Source: Rhizobium sp. BK313
GTDB taxonomy: Bacteria; Pseudomonadota; Alphaproteobacteria; Rhizobiales; Rhizobiaceae
DNA length: 64,000 bases
Direction: 5' to 3'
Assembly: GCF_014193655.1 (NCBI RefSeq)
Contig: NZ_JACHZQ010000003.1
Location: 434,001 to 498,000 of the forward strand
Part shown: positions 9,345 through 18,554 of the stretch, one piece after another
Layout: each line of letters opens with the position of its first letter
Numbering within the stretch: the stretch's first letter is position 1
Made by a program: the position numbers and the translations under genes
Notes under the pieces: model-generated
Seen by the model: only the letters and a program-made list of their open reading frames with translations
Database searches by the model: none
What the model was told of the DNA's origin: nothing

Positions 9345-10274
9345 ATGTTCCGCTTCTTTCTCTTCAAGCTTCTCCGGGCGCTGATGACCATCATTTTGGT
9401 GGTAACCTTCGCCTTTATCGTGCTGCGCATGTCCGGTGACCCCGCGGTCATCATTCTGGGGCCGGATGCGCCGCCACAGGCGATCGATGCCTTCCGCCAT
9501 GCCTGGGGTCTCGATCAGCCGCTTTGGGACCAATATCTGCGCTATTTCGGCGCGATCGCGCGCGGGGATCTCGGCGTCTCCATGCGCGACGGCCAGTCGG
9601 CGATCACATTGGTTTCCGAGCGCATCCCGGCAACGCTGGAGCTGACCGTTCCGGCTCTGATCCTCGAATTGATCATCGGCATTTCAGCCGGCGTCTATGC
9701 GGCGCTACATCGCGAAAGCATTGTCGATCGGGCCGTGATGGCCGGCGCCGTTATCGGCTTTACGATGCCGAGCTTCGTTCTCGGCCTGGTGCTGGTGCTG
9801 ATTTTCGCCGTTCAGCTCGATTGGCTGCCTTCGGGCGGTCAGGACACATGGGTGCACGCCATCCTGCCGGTCATCACCATGAGCGTCGGCGGAATCGGCA
9901 TCCTGGCTCGCTTCTCGCGCAGCGCCATGATCGAGATCCTCGGTCAGCCATATATCCGCACGGCGAGCGCCAAGGGCATGCCGTGGCGGAAAGTGGTCTG
10001 GCGGCATGCGCTGCCGAATGCGGCGATCCCGATCGTCACTATCGCCGGCTTCATGGTCGGTTCGCTGATTGCCGGCGCCGTCGTGGTGGAATCGCTGTTC
10101 TCCTGGCCGGGCGTCGGTCGCCTGCTGGTGGTCTCCGTGTCCAACCGCGACCTCGCCGTCGTGCAATGCATCCTGCTGATGGTGGCGGCCTGCATGGTGC
10201 TGTCCAACTTCACCGTCGACATTCTCTACGGCTATCTCGATCCGCGTCTGCGGAACATGAATGCGAAAGGCTGA
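9345..10274 (+). CDS. Oligopeptide-type ABC transporter permease (DppB-like)
   Basis: A 309-residue inner-membrane permease. The first membrane segment (residues about 8-28) is followed by a periplasmic loop containing DLGVSMRDGQ, the hallmark of DppB/OppB/GsiC proteins, then five further membrane segments. The cytoplasmic EAA loop is represented by YIRTASAKGMPWRKV. It starts four bases after the second ATPase gene, so it belongs to the same transcript. The ribosome binding site is weak, suggesting coupling. Confidence 0.9.
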   Translation: MFRFFLFKLLRALMTIILVVTFAFIVLRMSGDPAVIILGPDAPPQAIDAFRHAWGLDQPLWDQYLRYFGAIARGDLGVSMRDGQSAITLVSERIPATLELTVPALILELIIGISAGVYAALHRESIVDRAVMAGAVIGFTMPSFVLGLVLVLIFAVQLDWLPSGGQDTWVHAILPVITMSVGGIGILARFSRSAMIEILGQPYIRTASAKGMPWRKVVWRHALPNAAIPIVTIAGFMVGSLIAGAVVVESLFSWPGVGRLLVVSVSNRDLAVVQCILLMVAACMVLSNFTVDILYGYLDPRLRNMNAKG

Positions 10275-10277
10275 GCC

Positions 10278-11144
10278 ATGGCGAACATCTCCATTCCGGG
10301 TATCGCGGCCGGCGAGCGCAAGAAGCGGAAGAAGTCGGGCTTTCCCATTCTAGTCGGGATAGGCCTCGTCTGGATCGCGGCGATGATTTTCATCGCGATC
10401 ACCGCCGATTGGATCCGGCCCTTCAACATCACCGCCTTCGACCTGAAGAACCGTCTGGCGCTGCCCGGCAATCCCACGCACTTTCTCGGCACGGACGAGC
10501 TTGGTCGTGACGTACTCTCGCGACTGATCGACAGTATCCGCATCTCGCTGCTGATCGCTTTCGGCGCTACGTTGATTTCCGCCTTCGTCGGCACGCTGCT
10601 CGGCTTTCTCGCCGCCTATTTCCGAGGGATCGTCGAGCACATCGTCCTGATGCTTGCGGACTTTCAGGCGGCGATGCCGTTCCTGATCATGTCGCTCGCC
10701 GTCCTCGCCTTTTTCGGCAGCTCGCTGCCGCTCCTGATCTGCCTCATGGGTTTCTACGGGTGGGAGCGCTATACCCGCATCGCCCGCGGTCTCGCTATTT
10801 CCGCCAGCAAACAGGGCTATGCCGCGGCCGTGACCCAGCTCGGCGCCAGTCCGACCCGCGTTTATCTGAACCATATCCTGCCGAACATCGCCTCGACGCT
10901 GATCGTCTCAATGACGCTGACCTTCCCGGAGATCATCCTGACGGAAAGCAGCCTTTCCTTCCTTGGTCTCGGCGTGCAGCCGCCGATGACCAGCCTCGGC
11001 AACATGGTCGGCTATGGCCGCGAATACATCACCCGTGCGCCCTGGATCATGCTGACGCCGTCGGTGGTCATCATGCTGACCACGCTCTCCATCAGCATCG
11101 TCGGTGACTGGTTGCGCGACAAGCTCGATCCGACCTTGTCGTAA
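10278..11144 (+). CDS. Oligopeptide-type ABC transporter permease (DppC-like)
   Basis: A 288-residue permease, partner of the DppB-like subunit. It has a basic cytoplasmic N terminus (KKRKKSG), a first membrane segment near 25-45, the LGTDELGRDVLSRL motif shared by DppC proteins, and the EAA loop YAAAVTQLGASPTRV. It begins three bases after the preceding gene and ends the transporter operon. A convergent hypothetical gene ends six bases beyond its stop codon. Confidence 0.9.
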   Translation: MANISIPGIAAGERKKRKKSGFPILVGIGLVWIAAMIFIAITADWIRPFNITAFDLKNRLALPGNPTHFLGTDELGRDVLSRLIDSIRISLLIAFGATLISAFVGTLLGFLAAYFRGIVEHIVLMLADFQAAMPFLIMSLAVLAFFGSSLPLLICLMGFYGWERYTRIARGLAISASKQGYAAAVTQLGASPTRVYLNHILPNIASTLIVSMTLTFPEIILTESSLSFLGLGVQPPMTSLGNMVGYGREYITRAPWIMLTPSVVIMLTTLSISIVGDWLRDKLDPTLS

Positions 11145-11150
11145 GAAAGC

Positions 11151-11831
11151 CTAGGCACTCGCCTTATTCGCTGCCTCGGACGCGGATGCATCGGAACTCG
11201 ATGCACCTGCGTCTGAAGTGGCCGACGCCGACGGCCAGGTGATGTAGTAGAACTGCGATCCGACCTGGCCGAAATAGGCCTCGCTGCCGGTGGTCTTGTC
11301 GATAAAGCTGCCGTCGGGGTTCTTGACGAAGGTTCCATCGGAACCGCGTTCGAGATGGGCCTTCAGGTAGTCGTTCCAATCGCTGGTGGGGATGGTGTCG
11401 CCGGTTTTGCTCGTTGTGCCCTGCTCGCCGTCGGCATCGACATCCCATGCCTGGATCGAAACGCCTTTCGTCGGATCGGAAACTGTCAGCGTGCCGTTAT
11501 CGAGGGCGTCGAGCATCGCCTGTGCCTGGCCTCCCGTGCCTTCGCTCTTGACCGCGTCTTGCAGGTTCTGTTTCAGAAGATCCATGAACGAGCTGCTGGT
11601 CATGTCCGGGTCGGGCTGCGATGCCGCCGAACTGTCGGTCTGATTTGCCGACAGGCCATTGAGCATGCTCGTAAGCGATGCCTGTGACTGTGACGGCAGG
11701 CTGGAGAGATCGCTGCTGCTGTCGCTCAACAACGGATCGCTGTTCGAATCCTGCGAAGAATCGGGCGTCTGCAGCAATTGCAGTGCCATCTGCGATGCGA
11801 GCAATCGGGTTGTGGTCAATGCGGAAACCAT
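11151..11831 (-). CDS. Hypothetical Ser/Asp-rich protein
   Basis: A 226-residue protein I do not recognise. The first 90 residues are rich in Ser, Asp, Gln and Leu with low complexity. The middle contains VSDPTKGVSIQAWDVDADG and the C-terminal third has two NPDGSF-like turns, an aromatic YFGQVGSQFYYITWP stretch and an Ala/Ser tail. There is no signal peptide or membrane segment. The ATG at 11831 follows GGAA at fitting spacing; the frame can extend 18 codons upstream. It converges with the transporter operon. Soluble or extracellular structural roles are possible, but nothing in the sequence decides it. Confidence 0.6.
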   Translation of the reverse strand: MVSALTTTRLLASQMALQLLQTPDSSQDSNSDPLLSDSSSDLSSLPSQSQASLTSMLNGLSANQTDSSAASQPDPDMTSSSFMDLLKQNLQDAVKSEGTGGQAQAMLDALDNGTLTVSDPTKGVSIQAWDVDADGEQGTTSKTGDTIPTSDWNDYLKAHLERGSDGTFVKNPDGSFIDKTTGSEAYFGQVGSQFYYITWPSASATSDAGASSSDASASEAANKASA

Positions 11832-11982
11832 GGGTCGTTCCTTCCCAATTTGGCTGATGCCGGCGGTCATCATGCCGGAAGCCACCTTTGACGGTCGGTG
11901 AGCGCATGCTTGATCGGACGGCGCTCATCATCTGATGCCGTCAATTGTAGGATGAACGACTTACCTGGGGCTTGTGCGGCGG

Positions 11983-13539
11983 TTAGCGCGGCGGCTGAGC
12001 GCCTTCGCTGTGATGCGTTTTCAGCGGCAATTCCGGCAGGAACAGCAGCGCGATCAGCGCCAGCGCCACGATGACTGTTCCGGTGGCGAAGGTCATGGCG
12101 ATGGCGTGGCGGTAAAGCGCTATTGCCGCGGCATGGGCTTCCGGCGACGTGGTGGCGAGCTGCTCGAGGCCGCCTTTGGTCAGCGACGACATGTCGAGGC
12201 CGCCGGACGAGCCCGTCGCCTGCTGTATGCGATACGCCAGGATCGCACCGGAGCCGGTAACGCCGATCAGGCCGCCGAGCGAGCGAAAGAAGGCAAGCGT
12301 TGCCGTGCCGACGCCACGATGCGCAAGGGGCAGGGCATTCTGCACTGCTACCGTCATGGTCGGCATCACCAGCCCGAGCCCCAGGCCGAGCGCGAAGATC
12401 GGGGGCTCGATGATGGCGAACCCCTTGCTGGTCGCAATGGCCCAGGCGAGTGTGGCGAAGGCGGCCGTCGCAAGGCCGAGGCCCCAAAGCTGCGCCGGCT
12501 TGTAGCGGCCGGAACGCTGTAGCAGCACGCGACCGTTGAGCATGGAGGAGATGACGAAGCCGATCATCAGCGGTCCCGTCAGGAAGCCGGAATGCGAGGG
12601 GGTGACGCCCATAACCAACTGGAAGAACAAGGGGAAGAACAGGGTCGCGCCGAGCATGCCCATGAAGGTCAGGGCCAGCACGAGGCAGGCGATGACGAAC
12701 AGTCGGTTGCGAAAGAGATCGGGTGGCAGCACCGGCTCCGGCTCATGCCTGATGTGGAAGACGAAGAGAATTCCGAGGACAAGGGCCGCGACGGAAAGGC
12801 CGAGAATTTGCGGCGAGTTCCAGGCCCATTCGTTGCCGCCAAGCGCGAGTGCCAGCAGGAAGCTGGTGGTGCAGCCGGTCAGCAGCACGGCGCCGAGATA
12901 GTCGATGCGGCGGCTGCGTGCCTGATGCCGCCGCTTCAAGGCGCGGCCGATCATGACGAGCGCCACCGCGCCGATCGGCAAATTGACGTAGAAGATCCAA
13001 TGCCAGGAGAGCAGGTCGGTGATGAGGCCTCCGACGATCGGGCCAATGACACTGCAGACAGCGAAGACGGCGGCGATCGAGCCTTGATTGCGGCCGCGCT
13101 TGGCCGGCGGCACGAGGTCGCCAATGATGATTTGCGCTAGTGGCAGCAGTCCGCCGGCGCCAAGCCCCTGAATGGCGCGAAAGATGATGAGCTGCAGCAG
13201 CGTCTGTGCCATGCCGCTCAACACGGAGCCGAGGAGGAAGATGAGGATCGCCGCGTAGATCATCGGCTTGCGGCCGTATTGGTCGCTGAGCTTGCCGTAA
13301 AGCGGCATGGTGCTGGTCGAGGCCAGCACATAGGCGCTGACCACCCATGAGAGATGCGTAACGCCGCCGAGATCGCTGACGATGCGCGGCAGGGCGGTCG
13401 CGACGATGCTCTGGTCGATGGCGCCGAGGCCGAGAACGATCATCAGGCCGAGGATGACGGCGCGGATTTCGCGGCGGTCGGGCGCTTCGCCATCGGTGGC
13501 CGCTGGCTGCAGAGCGGCTTGGTGAACTTGCGGGGTCAT
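11983..13539 (-). CDS. MFS multidrug exporter, DHA2 (EmrB/QacA) family
   Basis: A 518-residue major facilitator protein with about 14 membrane segments. Motif A reads GKLSDQYGRKP after the second segment and motif C-like GAGGLLPLAQ occurs further on, as in proton-driven DHA2 drug exporters. The start codon overlaps the stop of the MarR gene by four bases (ATGA), so the two are one operon. The substrate is likely a hydrophobic toxin or phenolic, by analogy with MarR-controlled exporters. No membrane-fusion partner (EmrA) is present nearby. Confidence 0.9.
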   Translation of the reverse strand: MTPQVHQAALQPAATDGEAPDRREIRAVILGLMIVLGLGAIDQSIVATALPRIVSDLGGVTHLSWVVSAYVLASTSTMPLYGKLSDQYGRKPMIYAAILIFLLGSVLSGMAQTLLQLIIFRAIQGLGAGGLLPLAQIIIGDLVPPAKRGRNQGSIAAVFAVCSVIGPIVGGLITDLLSWHWIFYVNLPIGAVALVMIGRALKRRHQARSRRIDYLGAVLLTGCTTSFLLALALGGNEWAWNSPQILGLSVAALVLGILFVFHIRHEPEPVLPPDLFRNRLFVIACLVLALTFMGMLGATLFFPLFFQLVMGVTPSHSGFLTGPLMIGFVISSMLNGRVLLQRSGRYKPAQLWGLGLATAAFATLAWAIATSKGFAIIEPPIFALGLGLGLVMPTMTVAVQNALPLAHRGVGTATLAFFRSLGGLIGVTGSGAILAYRIQQATGSSGGLDMSSLTKGGLEQLATTSPEAHAAAIALYRHAIAMTFATGTVIVALALIALLFLPELPLKTHHSEGAQPPR

Positions 13540-13985
13540 TGTCCGATGTCTCCGAGCGGGCCGATGGCGGCGCGGATGGCGGCTCGCGCGTCGGGCGATA
13601 ATTTGGCGAGTTCGAAAGCGAGCCAGTCGGTTCGCCTCTGTTTTATGCCTTGAATCACAGCCCGCCCCTTGTCGGTGGCGATCAGACCGCTGCGCCGCCG
13701 GTCTTCCGGATCGGGAGCGGAGCGAGTGACGAGGCCTTCGCGCTCCATCGCCTTGATGTGTCCCGATATCGTCGGCCCGCGCAGCTTCTCCAGCCGCGCC
13801 AGCTCTGCGACGCCAATGCCCGGCTGGCGCAAGATCGCAACGAGGAGGAGAGCCTGCAGCGGCGAGATGCCGGGTTCGTCGATTTCGCGCCGCAGTTGCC
13901 GGTAGAGGCGATGCAGAACGGGACGCAACGCTTCGGCAAGCGCCGTGGCGTCTTCAAGGTCCTGGAGATGTCCGGTTTCGTGCAT
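13536..13985 (-). CDS. MarR-family transcriptional repressor
   Basis: A 149-residue winged-helix regulator. The DNA-binding region reads GVAELARLEKLRGPTISGHI followed by the wing with DPEDRRRSGLI, the conserved DxRxxxx turn of MarR proteins. The ATG at 13985 is preferred; a TTG two codons upstream is an alternative. It is coupled to the downstream drug exporter. A perfect 11-base inverted repeat immediately upstream (13995-14019) overlaps the ribosome binding region, which fits autorepression relieved by a small ligand. Confidence 0.9.
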   Translation of the reverse strand: MHETGHLQDLEDATALAEALRPVLHRLYRQLRREIDEPGISPLQALLLVAILRQPGIGVAELARLEKLRGPTISGHIKAMEREGLVTRSAPDPEDRRRSGLIATDKGRAVIQGIKQRRTDWLAFELAKLSPDARAAIRAAIGPLGDIGQ

Positions 13986-13994
13986 GTTCAAAAA

Positions 13995-14019
13995 AGATAG
14001 ATAGGCTTCCTATCTATCT
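13995..14019. promoter_or_regulatory. Perfect palindrome, probable MarR operator
   Basis: AGATAGATAGG at 13995-14005 and CCTATCTATCT at 14009-14019 form an 11-base perfect inverted repeat with a three-base spacer, ten bases upstream of the marR-type start codon. Its position and symmetry match a dimeric repressor site. Confidence 0.75.
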
Positions 14020-14079
14020 ACATATCCCACGATTCCGACCTGTGCAAGCGGCCGAATCCTTCGGAGGGAGAGGGACCCG

Positions 14080-15027
14080 CTACGCTATAACAGGTACCGG
14101 CATTCTTAACCCAGTCAGTTGTTCCGATCTTTCCCAAAGACGCCGCCAGATGGCTTTGTTCTGCGCGTATGGCACGATCTTGGCGCGCACCGGCGGTCCC
14201 TTCAATTCATAGAACCCATCGGGACCGTACATGACGCCACCCTCTGCGCTCGGCGACGTCGCGGCGAGAAGCGTCGGCAATGCACCTGCCGCTGCAGAGT
14301 GCGCCAGGAGTGGTTCTAGCCACTTGCCGAGCCTTTCCCCTAAGCCCGGCCGGTCGCGGCCCATGCGCGGGCCGGTGCTTTGCAGGCCGGTAACGGCGTA
14401 GCCGGGATGGGCGGCCGTGCTCATCAAGTTCCAGCCCTCGGCGCGGGCGATCCGGTCGAGTTCGAGGCTGAACATCAACGTCGCCAGCTTTGACTGGCAA
14501 TAGGCGCGCCAGGAGCTGTAGCTTTTTTTCCATTGCAGATCGTCGAAATTGATCTTGCCATTGCGATGCGCCAGGCTGCTGACGGTAACCACACGTGGGT
14601 TCGTAGCGGCAAAGACTTTCGGCAGTAGCCGCATGTTCAAGGCAAAATGACCGATGTAGTTGGCCCCCATCTGCATCTCGAAACCATCCTCCGTTTCATG
14701 TCTGTCCGGAATGGCCATGACACCGGCATTGTTGATGAGGAGGTCGACCCGCGGCACGGAAGCAGCGATGCGCGTGGCGGCACCGGCGACGGAATCGAGG
14801 CTGGCGAGATCGAGCGGCTCGAACGCGACGTCGGCGCCGGGCGTGGCGGCGCGGATCTTCGCCAGCGCTTCGGCACCCTTGCTTTCATTGCGGGAGGCTA
14901 TGATCACCTTGGCGCCGGCACCCGCCAGTGCTTTGGCAGTTTCATAGCCGATGCCACTGGTGGCACCGGTAACGACCGCGATGCGGCCGGTCTGCGGGGG
15001 AATGTCTTTCATGGTCCAACTCGGCAC
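14080..15027 (-). CDS. Short-chain dehydrogenase, retinol dehydrogenase/protochlorophyllide reductase-like
   Basis: A 315-residue SDR, longer than classical members. It carries GATSGIGYETA near residue 20, NNAGVM near 105, a VSSLAHR strand and an AYCQSK active site near 187, with the extra C-terminal segments found in WWOX/retinol-dehydrogenase-like proteins. The GTG start at 15027 is supported by CCAGGAG seven bases upstream. It stands alone and divergent from the methyltransferase gene. The substrate is unknown. Confidence 0.85.
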   Translation of the reverse strand: MPSWTMKDIPPQTGRIAVVTGATSGIGYETAKALAGAGAKVIIASRNESKGAEALAKIRAATPGADVAFEPLDLASLDSVAGAATRIAASVPRVDLLINNAGVMAIPDRHETEDGFEMQMGANYIGHFALNMRLLPKVFAATNPRVVTVSSLAHRNGKINFDDLQWKKSYSSWRAYCQSKLATLMFSLELDRIARAEGWNLMSTAAHPGYAVTGLQSTGPRMGRDRPGLGERLGKWLEPLLAHSAAAGALPTLLAATSPSAEGGVMYGPDGFYELKGPPVRAKIVPYAQNKAIWRRLWERSEQLTGLRMPVPVIA

Positions 15028-15244
15028 GATAATCTCCTGGATAAAGGATTTCTATATCTGGTGATTTATTGCACTAAACGCAAAAATACAATAGTTAAAA
15101 AAATGCATTGAAAAAGGTCTGCAATTGTGGTTTGCATATCAGCAATATTGGCGCCGCAATTGCCTGCCGTGCCTTCGAATTGCCACGCTGCTCGGACCTG
15201 ATCGCGCCATATTCGATATTTTTGCTATTGATTGGATTCCTGGG

Positions 15245-15943
15245 ATGACGACAAAGACGACATGTGCCGATTTCGTTCAGTTCTTCCGCTCCTGGGTGAG
15301 CGACCCCATGCGCGTCGCCGCGATCGCGCCGTCCGGCGAGCGATTGGCTCGGCTGATGACGCAGGAGATCGAGCCGCTCAACGGCCCGATCCTCGAGCTC
15401 GGCCCCGGCACCGGCGTCTTCACGCGCGCGCTGCTGGCTCGCGGCATCCCCGAGAGCGACTTGACGTTGATCGAGTTCGGCGAGGAATTTGCCGTTCAGT
15501 TGCGCGGCCGTTTTCCCGAGGCGCGCGTGGTGAAAATGGATGCAGCGCAGCTCGCCCAATGCGGCCTGTTTGCCGAAGCGCCCTTCGGCGCGGTCGTCAG
15601 CGGCCTGCCGTTACTCTCCATGTCTCCGCGCAAGATCACCGCAATCGTTGGTGGCGCCTTTGCAACGATGAGGTCCGGCGGCGCTTTCTATCAGTTCACC
15701 TACGGCCCACGCTGCCCTGTGCCGCGGCCGATCCTCGATCGTCTCGGCCTGAAAGCGGCGCGCGTCGGCGGCACGGTGCGGAACATTCCGCCAGCTGGCG
15801 TCTATCGGATTTCACGCAGAAAACCGTTGGAGATCTCGATCGATCGCTCCAAATATCATAGCAGGGAAGAGGATGCCGGAATCGCAGCCTATGCTGCCGA
15901 AACCGGCACGGCCGATGTGGGACGGCCGGAAGCGGGTGCATAA
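15245..15943 (+). CDS. SAM-dependent methyltransferase, PmtA-like (phospholipid N-methyltransferase family)
   Basis: A 232-residue methyltransferase. The N-terminal FVQFFRSWVSDP and APSGERLARLM segments followed by the SAM motif ELGPGTGVFTRALL resemble rhizobial PmtA, which methylates phosphatidylethanolamine towards phosphatidylcholine. The C-terminal half has the aromatic FYQFTYGPRCP strand. The frame extends 40 codons upstream, but the family begins near MTTKTT. The ribosome binding site is weak. It may be a second PmtA-like enzyme or act on another lipid. It precedes a TetR regulator by 15 bases. Confidence 0.75.
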   Translation: MTTKTTCADFVQFFRSWVSDPMRVAAIAPSGERLARLMTQEIEPLNGPILELGPGTGVFTRALLARGIPESDLTLIEFGEEFAVQLRGRFPEARVVKMDAAQLAQCGLFAEAPFGAVVSGLPLLSMSPRKITAIVGGAFATMRSGGAFYQFTYGPRCPVPRPILDRLGLKAARVGGTVRNIPPAGVYRISRRKPLEISIDRSKYHSREEDAGIAAYAAETGTADVGRPEAGA

Positions 15944-15958
15944 TAATGGGGGTAGTTC

Positions 15959-16612
15959 ATGGCGGATGTGAAAGAGATAGACGGCGAAGTGAAGGAAGGC
16001 CGGCGCGAACGTAAACGCCGCCAGACGCGCGAGCGCATCGAGGCGGCGGCACTTGCGCTGTTCCTTGAACACGGCTTCGACGGTACGACGATCGAGGATA
16101 TCACCGAAGCCGCCGACGTCTCCAAGCGCAGCTTCTTCGATTATTTTCCGAGCAAGGAAGAGGTGGTCTTCGCCTGGCAGGACAACTTCTCCGACGAACT
16201 CGTCGATGCCATCGCCGCCCAGCCCAAGGACGCATCGATCGTCGAGGTCATTGAAGGCGCTCTAACCTCGGCGCTGCTGGCCGCCTCTTCGGATCCGCAA
16301 CGCCTCGCCATAGGTGCCTTGATCCGCGACACGCCGGCGCTTTGCGCCCGCGATCAGTTGAAATATGCCAAGCTGGAGGGGAAGCTGACGGACGCGCTTT
16401 ATGCTCGCTCCGGCGGCGGTGAAGAGGAGCGGTTCCGCCTGCGCCTGCTGTCGGCGATTGTCGTCAGCACACTGCGCATCGGCGGCGAGCGCTGGAATGA
16501 AGGGCCGCAGGAGCTGTCGCTGCAGGATTTCGCCCATCGCGTGTTCGAACAGCTCTGGACCGCGCTCGCCGATCTCGGCACGCTGCTGCGGCAACGCAAT
16601 CACGATCGCTGA
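15959..16612 (+). CDS. TetR-family transcriptional regulator
   Basis: A 217-residue TetR-type protein. The DNA-binding domain occupies residues 15-70, with TRERIEAAALALFLEHGFDG and the recognition helix VSKRSFFDYFPSKEE. The rest is the variable helical ligand domain. GGGGGTAG lies upstream of the start. It follows the methyltransferase gene closely and converges with a LysR gene three bases downstream. It probably regulates its own transcription unit, but no clear palindrome was found. Confidence 0.85.
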   Translation: MADVKEIDGEVKEGRRERKRRQTRERIEAAALALFLEHGFDGTTIEDITEAADVSKRSFFDYFPSKEEVVFAWQDNFSDELVDAIAAQPKDASIVEVIEGALTSALLAASSDPQRLAIGALIRDTPALCARDQLKYAKLEGKLTDALYARSGGGEEERFRLRLLSAIVVSTLRIGGERWNEGPQELSLQDFAHRVFEQLWTALADLGTLLRQRNHDR

Positions 16613-16614
16613 TT

Positions 16615-17544
16615 TCAAGTCAAAGCGCCGGCCGTTTGCGGCGGTTCGACCTGCCGCCGTTGGCGCAGGAAGTCGATCAAAGCCCTAAGCTTCGCCGGCA
16701 CTCGGCGGCGATCGGCGTAATACAGCGTCAGGCCGGCGAGTGCCGGGCTCCAATCGGAGAGGATGCGCACCAAGCGCCCGTCGTCGAGAAAGCGGTCGAT
16801 ATAGCCATTGATCATATAGGCGATGCCGATCCCGTCGAGTGCCGCTTGCGTCAGCGCGGCGGAATCGTTGAGGATCAGCCGGCCGTTGACGGCAAGTTCG
16901 ATCTTCTCGCCGTCCTTCTCGAATTCCCAGCGCTCGACCTGACCACTGGAGGAATGGCGGAAGCCGATACAATTATGGTTGAGCAGATCGTGCGGATGTT
17001 TTGGCATGCCGTAGCGCCCGAGATAGCTTGGTGCGACAATGATATGCGCCGATATCGCCGGCCCGATCTTCACCGCCACCATGTCGCGTTGCACCAGATC
17101 GCCGAAGCGGATGCCGGCATCGAACCCTTGGCCGACGATATCGATCAACGAGCCCTCGATGCGCACCTCGAGCTCGATTTCCGGATAGGCATCGAGGAAA
17201 TCGCGCAAGATCGGTTGAAGCGCGATCATGTAGCCGGCGCGCGCCACGTTGATGCGCAGCAGCCCGGCCGGCCTGTCGACCGACTCGCCGAGTTCCTGGG
17301 CGGCCGCCGTCAGATCGTGCACGGCGGGCACGACACGTTCGAGGTAACGCAGGCCCGCCTCGGTCAGGCTGACGCTGCGGGTAGTGCGGTTGAAGAGCGC
17401 AAGCCGCATCCGGCCTTCGAGCTTGCTGATCGACTGGCTGACCGCCGAAGGTGACACGCCGAGCCGCACGGCGGCCGCCGAGAAACTCTTTTCCTCCGCG
17501 ACGATGACGAAAGTCACCAGCCCGTCCAACATGTCCTGACGCAT
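16615..17544 (-). CDS. LysR-family transcriptional regulator
   Basis: A 309-residue LysR protein of the CrgA-like branch. The helix-turn-helix is at residues 18-62 (SAAAVRLGVSPSAVSQSISKLE), followed by FNRTTRSVSLTEAG, a phrase shared word for word with the LysR gene at 19489-20397. It diverges from the SDR/aldo-keto reductase pair 133 bases away, which are its probable targets. Confidence 0.88.
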   Translation of the reverse strand: MRQDMLDGLVTFVIVAEEKSFSAAAVRLGVSPSAVSQSISKLEGRMRLALFNRTTRSVSLTEAGLRYLERVVPAVHDLTAAAQELGESVDRPAGLLRINVARAGYMIALQPILRDFLDAYPEIELEVRIEGSLIDIVGQGFDAGIRFGDLVQRDMVAVKIGPAISAHIIVAPSYLGRYGMPKHPHDLLNHNCIGFRHSSSGQVERWEFEKDGEKIELAVNGRLILNDSAALTQAALDGIGIAYMINGYIDRFLDDGRLVRILSDWSPALAGLTLYYADRRRVPAKLRALIDFLRQRRQVEPPQTAGALT

Positions 17545-17677
17545 GCACGCTCTCCGAACGACTCTCTATTTTGTCAGAGATTAATCAGTTTCACTAAAAA
17601 GGTCATCTTCGATTGATGAGATTATCGAAAATGTCGCCTTGGCCTATCTTGATCTCATTCAACAGGGAGACATCGTT

Positions 17678-18526
17678 ATGTCCGATGCAAAATCCGATCC
17701 CAAGACTTTCTTCATCACCGGCGTTTCCACCGGATTCGGCCGAGCGCTTGCCGAGGCCGCCCTTGCCGACGGCCAAAAGGTTGTCGGGACGCTGCGCAAG
17801 GAAGCCGATCGCGCCGAGTTCGAAGCGCTGAAACCGGGCTTTGCCTTCGGCAAGCTGCTCGACGTCACCGACACCGCCGCCATCGCGCCGGTCATCGCCG
17901 AGGTCGAGAACGGGATCGGCGCCATCGACGTTCTTGTCAACAATGCCGGCTATGGTCACGAGGGGCTGGTCGAGGAATCGACGATCGACGAGCTGCGCCG
18001 TCAGTTCGAGGTCAATGTCTTCGGCCCCGTTGCAGTCATTCAGGCCGTGCTGCCCTATATGCGCAAACGCCGCGCCGGCCATATCCTCAACATCACCTCG
18101 ATGGGAGGCCTGATCACGCTTCCTGGCATTTCCTTCTATCATGGCAGCAAGTTCGCACTGGAGGGGATTTCCGAAAGCCTCGGGAAAGAGGTCAAGAGCT
18201 TCGGCATCCATGTGACCGCCATCGAGCCGGGTGGCTTCCGCACCGATTGGGCCGGCCGTTCGATGGTGCGTGCCGAGCGCTCGATCCCCGATTATGACGA
18301 AATCTTCGAGCCGCTGCGCCAGCGCCGCCTTGAACGCAGCGGCAAGCAGCCCGGCGACCCGAAGAAGGCGGCACAAGTTATGTTGCAGCTCATTGCATCC
18401 GAAAACCCTCCGACCCATCTTCTGTTAGGCCGCGACGCCATCAGTCTCGTTCGCGAAAAGCTCGGCCTGCTCAAGAGCGAGTTTGACGCTTGGGAACAAG
18501 TCTCGGCCTCTACGGATTTCGATTAA
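17678..18526 (+). CDS. Short-chain dehydrogenase/reductase
   Basis: A 282-residue SDR with the modified glycine motif TGVSTGFG at residues 15-22, NNAGYG near 94, and a FYHGSK active site near 154, typical of the SDR subgroup annotated as oxidoreductases with a retinol dehydrogenase-like fold. The start at 17678 follows AGGGAGA. It is divergent from a LysR regulator and followed 28 bases later by an aldo-keto reductase, so both reductases are probably co-induced by the LysR ligand. Confidence 0.86.
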   Translation: MSDAKSDPKTFFITGVSTGFGRALAEAALADGQKVVGTLRKEADRAEFEALKPGFAFGKLLDVTDTAAIAPVIAEVENGIGAIDVLVNNAGYGHEGLVEESTIDELRRQFEVNVFGPVAVIQAVLPYMRKRRAGHILNITSMGGLITLPGISFYHGSKFALEGISESLGKEVKSFGIHVTAIEPGGFRTDWAGRSMVRAERSIPDYDEIFEPLRQRRLERSGKQPGDPKKAAQVMLQLIASENPPTHLLLGRDAISLVREKLGLLKSEFDAWEQVSASTDFD

Positions 18527-18554
18527 CGCCAACCAGACTATAGGGACGAAAACC

